NCBI GenBank assembly: GCA_027039295.1
Contig: JALWEW010000103.1
Location: forward strand, 1 to 8,200
Source: Acidilobaceae archaeon
GTDB lineage: Archaea > Thermoproteota > Thermoprotei_A > Sulfolobales > Acidilobaceae
DNA: 8,200 bases
Direction of reading: 5' to 3'
The notes under the pieces are model-generated. The model worked only from the letters and a program-made list of their open reading frames with translations. It ran no database searches and was not told the DNA's origin. Positions within the stretch are counted from its first letter, which is position 1. Each line of letters begins with the position of its first letter. Positions 3,533 through 8,200 of the stretch are shown piece after piece. The position numbers and the translations under genes are program-made.

Positions 3533-6500
3533 TTACTCTGGCCTCCTCGCCATAGCGAGGGCTGTTATTATTATGTTGACTATGACTAGGCCAGCGGTTG
3601 TGCCGCCTAGCACGGTGGCCCTGCTCTTCGCCGCGCTGCTCTCTGTTGTGGCCTTGTCTACCTTGCTGCTTAGGCTGTTCACACTCTTGGATAGGCTGCC
3701 TAGCTGGCTGGATATGCTGCTCACCGTGCTCTTCACGTCGCTCAGGGTGCTCTTCACGTCAGCCACGTTGCTCTGTATGGTTGTCACCTTGCCGGAGACA
3801 TCGCTTAGGCTCGTTGAGATGTCGCCTAGCTTCTTGGAGACGGTGTCTAGCTTACCGCTCACCGTGCTGACTGCGGCGCTTAGGCTGCCAACCTTGGAGT
3901 CTAGAGTTGAGACGGCGCTGGAGAGGCTGTCTAGCTTGTCGCCTAGAGTTGAGACGGCGCTGTTCACGTTGTTGACGGCTGCCAGCACGGAGTCTAGCTT
4001 GCTGGATAGGGCTCCGCTGGCAGTGTCTATCTTGTTGGATAGGGCCTGCAGCTGTGCTATGGCCTGGGATGAGACGTTGGCTAGGCCCTCGCCTATCATC
4101 TCTAGAGCGGAGGCCAGGGTGGCGTTCATCTGGCCAGCGGTGGTCTTGATTACTGCTATCACTGCACCGCTCTGGTTGACTACGAGCTTCTCTATGGTGG
4201 CCTGGCCGACTAGTAGCTGTGTCACGTTGGCCTGCAGCTCTCCGATGGTGGTCTGGAGAGTCGCTATGGTGCCGTTGAGGCTGGTTATCAGAGGCTGTAG
4301 CTGGTTGACTAGCACGGATAGCTCGGCTATCACGTGGTCGCCCTCGCTTACTACTATCTTGGCTAGGCTCGCGTTGACAGCGTCGAGCTCTGCCATCACG
4401 TTGTTGCCCATGCTGTGTATTAGGGTGGCGAGGTCGCTTATGCTCATGTTGATCTGGCCTAGGCTCGTCATTATCTCTGCCTGGCCGCTGGTTAGGTTCA
4501 CGTAGGCGCCGTTCACCAGCTTGGCTAGGGCGTCTAGCTCCATGAGCACCTGACCACTCTGCGAGTCGATCTCAGCCATAATCTCGTCGCCCTTCTGCAC
4601 CAGCTTGGCGGTGGAGTCGCTTATCATGCCCTCTATCTCGTCTAGCTTAGCGGTCATGACGCCAAGGGTCGTGTTGATATAGGCAACGGTGTCGCTTATG
4701 TTCATTATGACGGGCTTCATCTCCTGCACGGTGGTGGTTATCACCTGCACGGCCGAGTTGACTGTGCTCACAACGGTCGCCAGCTGGCCGCTCACGCTAG
4801 CCAGGAATATGCCGCCGCCAGGCACTAGCTCGAGGCCGCCCACTGTGAGCTGGGTGTAGGCTGTGTTGTAGAGTGGGTAGTCGAACTGGCTGCTCGTGTT
4901 CCAGATGGAGGGCACCGTGGTTAGGGCGAAACCTATCTCGAGGCCTATAACGCCGCTCTCCTGGGCGTTGGGCACCTTGAAGGATATCCTCAGCATGCCG
5001 TTGCCTATAGGCTGCATTGTGGCCGGTACTACGTCGTGACTGCCGTCGGGCATCGTTATTATGGCGAAGGCCCTGCCATTGGCCACGAAGTAGTCTATCA
5101 TGTTCTCGAGGTCAGCCTGCTGCAGGCTGGTGTTGTAGAAGCCTGGGAATAGCTTGTAGAGGCCCGTGCTGACATCGGCCAGTGCTCCGGTGAGGTTGAA
5201 GTCAACGCTGAACACCTGGCCGGGTATGACGTATGGCGACTCTTCGACGTCGAAGTAGGGCGCTGGGAGTATCTTAACCTCTATGGGTGGTAGTATGGCG
5301 GTCGTCGGGTTGTCGGCTGGGACTATGGTAGCGTAGTAGGCCTTGCCTATTACTCCGAAGGGCACTGTGAAGGTCACGGTCAGCTCGCCGTTGGAGTCGC
5401 TGAACCATGTAAGCGGGGTCCCAACGCCGGGGACGCCAGTGCTGGTTATGGGCTCACCTAGCACGTTGGGGTTGTCGCTCCAGTAGACCATGTAGGCCCT
5501 GTTAGGCTCGACGCCAACCACCTGGAGGCTCACGGTCTGGCCTGCTGCCTTGTAGAGCACGGTTAGCACGCTGGATGAGGACACGCTCACTACCTTGGGC
5601 ACTATCTGTATTATGGCGTTGAAGGTCTCGTAGGTGACGGTCCTCTCAATGTAGACTGTGTAAGTACCAGCTGGCAGGTTGGGTACCGTGACGCTGAATG
5701 CGACCGCGCCGTGAGCATCGGCTGTACCGCTCTGCGGGGCGCCTATTGTGGAGAAGCCGCCTATGAGGTTCTCGTTAGACTCGAAGTTCACGCCGACTAT
5801 GTATATTGTGTCGCCGGGACTGGCCTCAGTCGGGAATACGAAGACCTTAGCGGTTCCGTAGAGGTCCTCCCTCGGGCTTGAGGCTATGAAGAGGTGTGAG
5901 CCAGCGCTCTGGCCCTGGAGCACTCCGGACAGGTACACGGCGTCAACCTCGTCGAAGCCGATGACGGACCTGCTGTTTGGCACTGTGAACCTTGCCGTTA
6001 TGGTGCCAGTGCTGTCTGCCTTCACGCAGGAGACCGGGGCGTTGGTGGTGTCGTATAGCTGCACGGGGGCGCCGTTTAGTGTTAGAGTGTAGCAAGTGCC
6101 GGGTACTAGGTTGTGGAATTGTACCTCAATGTAGTCGCCTGGGTGTATTACCTGGAAGGGCCCTGCTGAGTCGAGAGTGGGTGTTATGTTTGCAGGAGAG
6201 CTGATTACCTGGGTTATCTCGCCGTAGGCGGGGAATATCATGTGGTAGGTGAGCACCTTGTAGTTAGTCAGCAGCGGGGTGCCGCTCGCTGTTGTAGCAT
6301 CAACGTAGACTGCCACATCGTCGCCAGTGTTGCCATAGGCAGCACCGAATATGTCGAACAGCGTTAGGTATGATACTGTATACTTGACCTCGAGTACACC
6401 GTCAGCATTTGCCACGAAGTAGTAGGGGGTCTCGCTTCCCTCTAGCACTACGGGCTGGTATACATCGGCGAAGTCCAGTATGTTTATTGTGCCTAGGCCT

Positions 6501-8158
6501 GTTATGTCCTCGTAGATATCCACCTTGGCGAAGGGTGAGAGGCCGTAGATCTTCACGGTAACCGTGTGCTGGCCGTTTGCTAGGTAGTAGCCGTACTTAC
6601 CGTAGCCTGCTGGCGAGCGATATGCGTAGGCGTCAATGCTTATGGTTATTGTGTAGTCCTGGCCGTTCGCGGCTACCCCTACTAAGGTGCCGTGGGTCTT
6701 GGGGTCCTGGGCTAGAGCCCTAACCGTGTAGGTTATCTGGGCGCCAGTGTTGTCGACGCCGGGTAGGTCGGGCACCCTTATGTAGCCAGTGGCGGCTCCC
6801 CTGTTGTCTGTCACGAGTGTACCCGCTAGCTTGTAGCCAACGTAGATGCCGACCTTTGTATTGGCTGGGAAGTTGACTACGGTCACGAATATATAATCAC
6901 CAACATAGCTGCTCGCCGGCGTACCGGGTGTGAAGTAGCTGCCTGGGTAGTAGCCAGCGATTAAGACTTCGTCTCCGTAGGCAGCGGGGGTTGATATGGC
7001 TAGCACGTTCTTTATGGTGTCTTGGCCGTCGCCAGCCGGGCCCAGCTGGCCCTGCTGGAAGGTTCCGCCAACGACGTCGTCTATGTCACCGGACTTGTAG
7101 TAGAGCGTTATGTCTACAAGGCCGCCCTTCACGGTCGGGGGCTTGCTGTCGATTAGCCTTATGGTGAGCGTCATCCTGCCTAGGGCGTCAGCCTTTCCTC
7201 CGGAGATTATCTGGGCCCTCATGGTACCGGTGTTGACGCCATCGTAGACTGTTAGAGTTACGTACTGGGTGGTATCTAGCTCGGCGTTAGCTGGGAAGCC
7301 CTTGCCAGTGAAGGTCACGGTCTCATTGGCTACGCCGGCTATGGAGAAGTGACTTGCCACCAGCTCGGGTTTCACGTATATTACGTTGAAGGCTCCGTAG
7401 CCAGTGTCGCTCACGGCTACTATGAAGTGGAAGCCCTCGGGTGCGTCGGGCACTTTTATGTGGACCTCGCCTACGCCGCCCTTAGCAGTTGCTAGTAGCT
7501 GGCCTCCATAGTAGTCCCAGTAGAAGTATACGGTGTTGCCGGGCACGTAGTAGTAGAGTGTCACCACGCTGCCGGGCGAGTACTCGAAGGGCTTAGCGTT
7601 AACTGTGAACTCTGGTAGCGAGCCAGTGCTGTAGGATATATCCAGTATGTCGCTCGGCACGTAGGAGGCAGGGTGAGTAGGCGGTACGCCCACACTCACA
7701 TATGGTACATCTCCGGTCTCCACAGTTATCTGAGCGCCCGTCACTCCACTGCTGCCGTCGGAGCTGTCTGAGACTAGGAAGTAGGCGCTTCCTGTGTTGA
7801 GGTTGTTCGAGCCCTCTAGGTCTGTGTCAGAGTAGCTGGCTGGTAGGTAGAAGTAGGAGCCCTTGGGTATCTTGTACTGGCCTGAGGGTAGGCCTATCCA
7901 GGCGTACCCGTCGCCAGTGCCCCAGGAGTCCTGGTTCTTCACCTTCACGTATAGGGTCGCGCCGGGGGTGAAGGCGCCGCCTGTCTGTACTACGGTGAAG
8001 AGGACGTCCTGGCCCTTGACTATCTTGTAGGGGTAGACCTTGATTGTCGTGTTTGGCTGCAGCGCTGCCGCGGTTGGCGCGTGGTACAGCGCCATTAGGG
8101 GCGCCGCTATCATGAGCAGCGCGAGTGCCAGCGATGCGATTACCCTTGCCCTCGACAT
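3533..8158 (-). CDS. Giant S-layer-type surface protein with coiled-coil stalk and C-terminal membrane anchor (tetrabrachion-like)
   Basis: A secreted, membrane-anchored protein of 1541 residues. Residues 1-32 are a signal peptide (basic MSRAR, hydrophobic 6-24, likely cleavage after PTAAA). About 34-1115 is a tyrosine-, glycine- and threonine-rich string of Ig-like beta-sandwich units, whose ends repeat a motif of Asp/Gly turn, alternating hydrophobics and VP (near 223, 322, 450, 582, 713, 811, 919). About 1126-1508 is a long coiled coil without proline after 1289. A hydrophobic anchor follows (1516-1535), ending in ARRPE, so the bulk lies outside. The only two cysteines are C689 and C711. 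Staphylothermus tetrabrachion has a similar length and layout, and the Sulfolobales split this job between SlaA and SlaB; homology to either is not proven here. The start is ATG with AGGTGAG six bases upstream. The oligo-T terminator suggests a strong, single-gene unit. Confidence 0.88.
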   Translation of the reverse strand: MSRARVIASLALALLMIAAPLMALYHAPTAAALQPNTTIKVYPYKIVKGQDVLFTVVQTGGAFTPGATLYVKVKNQDSWGTGDGYAWIGLPSGQYKIPKGSYFYLPASYSDTDLEGSNNLNTGSAYFLVSDSSDGSSGVTGAQITVETGDVPYVSVGVPPTHPASYVPSDILDISYSTGSLPEFTVNAKPFEYSPGSVVTLYYYVPGNTVYFYWDYYGGQLLATAKGGVGEVHIKVPDAPEGFHFIVAVSDTGYGAFNVIYVKPELVASHFSIAGVANETVTFTGKGFPANAELDTTQYVTLTVYDGVNTGTMRAQIISGGKADALGRMTLTIRLIDSKPPTVKGGLVDITLYYKSGDIDDVVGGTFQQGQLGPAGDGQDTIKNVLAISTPAAYGDEVLIAGYYPGSYFTPGTPASSYVGDYIFVTVVNFPANTKVGIYVGYKLAGTLVTDNRGAATGYIRVPDLPGVDNTGAQITYTVRALAQDPKTHGTLVGVAANGQDYTITISIDAYAYRSPAGYGKYGYYLANGQHTVTVKIYGLSPFAKVDIYEDITGLGTINILDFADVYQPVVLEGSETPYYFVANADGVLEVKYTVSYLTLFDIFGAAYGNTGDDVAVYVDATTASGTPLLTNYKVLTYHMIFPAYGEITQVISSPANITPTLDSAGPFQVIHPGDYIEVQFHNLVPGTCYTLTLNGAPVQLYDTTNAPVSCVKADSTGTITARFTVPNSRSVIGFDEVDAVYLSGVLQGQSAGSHLFIASSPREDLYGTAKVFVFPTEASPGDTIYIVGVNFESNENLIGGFSTIGAPQSGTADAHGAVAFSVTVPNLPAGTYTVYIERTVTYETFNAIIQIVPKVVSVSSSSVLTVLYKAAGQTVSLQVVGVEPNRAYMVYWSDNPNVLGEPITSTGVPGVGTPLTWFSDSNGELTVTFTVPFGVIGKAYYATIVPADNPTTAILPPIEVKILPAPYFDVEESPYVIPGQVFSVDFNLTGALADVSTGLYKLFPGFYNTSLQQADLENMIDYFVANGRAFAIITMPDGSHDVVPATMQPIGNGMLRISFKVPNAQESGVIGLEIGFALTTVPSIWNTSSQFDYPLYNTAYTQLTVGGLELVPGGGIFLASVSGQLATVVSTVNSAVQVITTTVQEMKPVIMNISDTVAYINTTLGVMTAKLDEIEGMISDSTAKLVQKGDEIMAEIDSQSGQVLMELDALAKLVNGAYVNLTSGQAEIMTSLGQINMSISDLATLIHSMGNNVMAELDAVNASLAKIVVSEGDHVIAELSVLVNQLQPLITSLNGTIATLQTTIGELQANVTQLLVGQATIEKLVVNQSGAVIAVIKTTAGQMNATLASALEMIGEGLANVSSQAIAQLQALSNKIDTASGALSSKLDSVLAAVNNVNSAVSTLGDKLDSLSSAVSTLDSKVGSLSAAVSTVSGKLDTVSKKLGDISTSLSDVSGKVTTIQSNVADVKSTLSDVKSTVSSISSQLGSLSKSVNSLSSKVDKATTESSAAKSRATVLGGTTAGLVIVNIIITALAMARRPE
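3554..3613 (-). other. C-terminal membrane anchor of the surface protein
   Basis: Residues 1516-1535 (start VLGGTTAGLVIVNIIITA) form one hydrophobic span, followed by the positive tail ARRPE at the very C terminus. This fits a single-pass anchor with the tail inside the cell. Confidence 0.88.
3726..3760 (-). repeat. 14-bp direct repeat, one heptad apart
   Basis: GTGCTCTTCACGTC occurs at 3726-3739 and 3747-3760, 21 bp apart, encoding two consecutive DVKST-type heptads (about 1467-1478) of the surface-protein stalk. Confidence 0.8.
3901..3962 (-). repeat. 20-bp direct repeat inside the stalk coding region
   Basis: The sequence CTAGAGTTGAGACGGCGCTG occurs exactly at 3901-3920 and again at 3943-3962. 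The offset is 42 bp, which is 14 codons or two heptads. Both copies encode SAVSTL (residues 1400-1405 and 1414-1419). Identity at third codon positions suggests duplication at DNA level and not only selection on the protein. Confidence 0.85.
8063..8158 (-). other. Signal peptide of the surface protein
   Basis: Residues 1-32 have a basic start (MSRAR), a long Leu/Ala/Ile/Met core (6-24) and a small-residue end, PTAAA, before LQPNTT. This is a classical Sec-type signal with a type I signal peptidase site; the exact cleavage residue is inferred. Confidence 0.85.
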
Positions 8159-8164
8159 GACATA

Positions 8165-8171
8165 CTCACCT
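8165..8171 (-). promoter_or_regulatory. Ribosome binding site of the surface-protein gene
   Basis: AGGTGAG on the minus strand, six bases before the ATG at 8156-8158, is a near-ideal match to the archaeal 16S 3' end and the strongest ribosome site in the window. The promoter is probably mostly beyond the right edge: the only AT-rich candidate here, CATAAG at about 8182-8187, would start transcription at or past the ribosome site. Confidence 0.75.
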
Positions 8172-8200
8172 ATGCGCCCCTCTTATGGGCCGTTGAGAGA

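Larger units (their letters stand above)
3635..4783 (-). other. Coiled-coil stalk of the surface protein
   Basis: Residues 1126-1508. Hydrophobic residues follow a 3-4 heptad spacing at 1130-1179. Phasing is then mixed, with 11-residue (hendecad) steps, at about 1186-1370 (V1254/L1265/V1276/L1287 and V1326/I1337/L1348/L1359). A pure heptad run follows at 1370-1500. With about 0.15 nm rise per residue the rod would be near 57 nm. Hendecads favour straight or right-handed coils, heptads left-handed ones. Confidence 0.85.

Noticed and set aside
3465..4505. Long plus-strand open frame of 346 codons opposite the stalk region
   Set aside because: It is the antisense of the coiled coil. Its Leu/Thr/Ser-rich low-complexity sequence mirrors the heptad repeat, and its first codons fall in the A-rich terminator with no ribosome site. 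The minus-strand frame has a signal peptide, domain repeats and an anchor.

Overview
The window looks like chromosomal DNA of a GC-rich hyperthermophilic crenarchaeon, most plausibly Desulfurococcales and perhaps the Pyrodictiaceae. This is inferred from several things: archaeal TATA boxes at promoter distance, strong AGG (Arg) and CTA/CTC (Leu) codon use, many GTG and TTG starts, a PIN-domain protein joined to an antitoxin-like domain, and a very long surface protein with a coiled-coil stalk and C-terminal anchor in the style of Staphylothermus tetrabrachion. No database search was possible, so the genus is open.

Layout, left to right. A tRNA-Gly(UCC) gene with encoded CCA lies on the minus strand (55-133). 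Upstream of it on the same strand is a DHH/DHHA1-type phosphoesterase gene (183-1271). A short divergent region (1272-1349) holds a nearly symmetrical TATA box that could serve both this gene and a plus-strand gene (1350-1907). That plus-strand protein reads as a von Willebrand A (VWA) fold that has lost its metal-binding residues. It overlaps tail to tail, by 29 bp, with a minus-strand VWA protein whose MIDAS motif is intact (1879-2436). The VWA gene is translationally coupled (TTGA overlap) to the gene before it (2433-3248), which encodes one chain with a ribbon-helix-helix domain, a UPF0175-like helical segment and a PIN nuclease-like domain. Positions 3249-3532 are non-coding and hold candidate promoters for the PIN/VWA pair and a U-rich terminator for the next gene.

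The rest of the window (3533-8158, minus strand) is one 1541-residue secreted surface protein. It has a signal peptide, about 1080 residues of repeated beta-sandwich domains, a stalk of roughly 380 residues that mixes heptad and hendecad phasing and ends in a long unbroken heptad run, and a C-terminal membrane anchor. It reads as an S-layer lattice domain and its stalk in one polypeptide.

The two most interesting points are the surface protein's architecture and the cluster of RHH-PIN fusion, VWA protein and convergent MIDAS-less VWA-like protein. The joint function of that cluster is unknown. No mobile element, CRISPR array or rRNA was seen.
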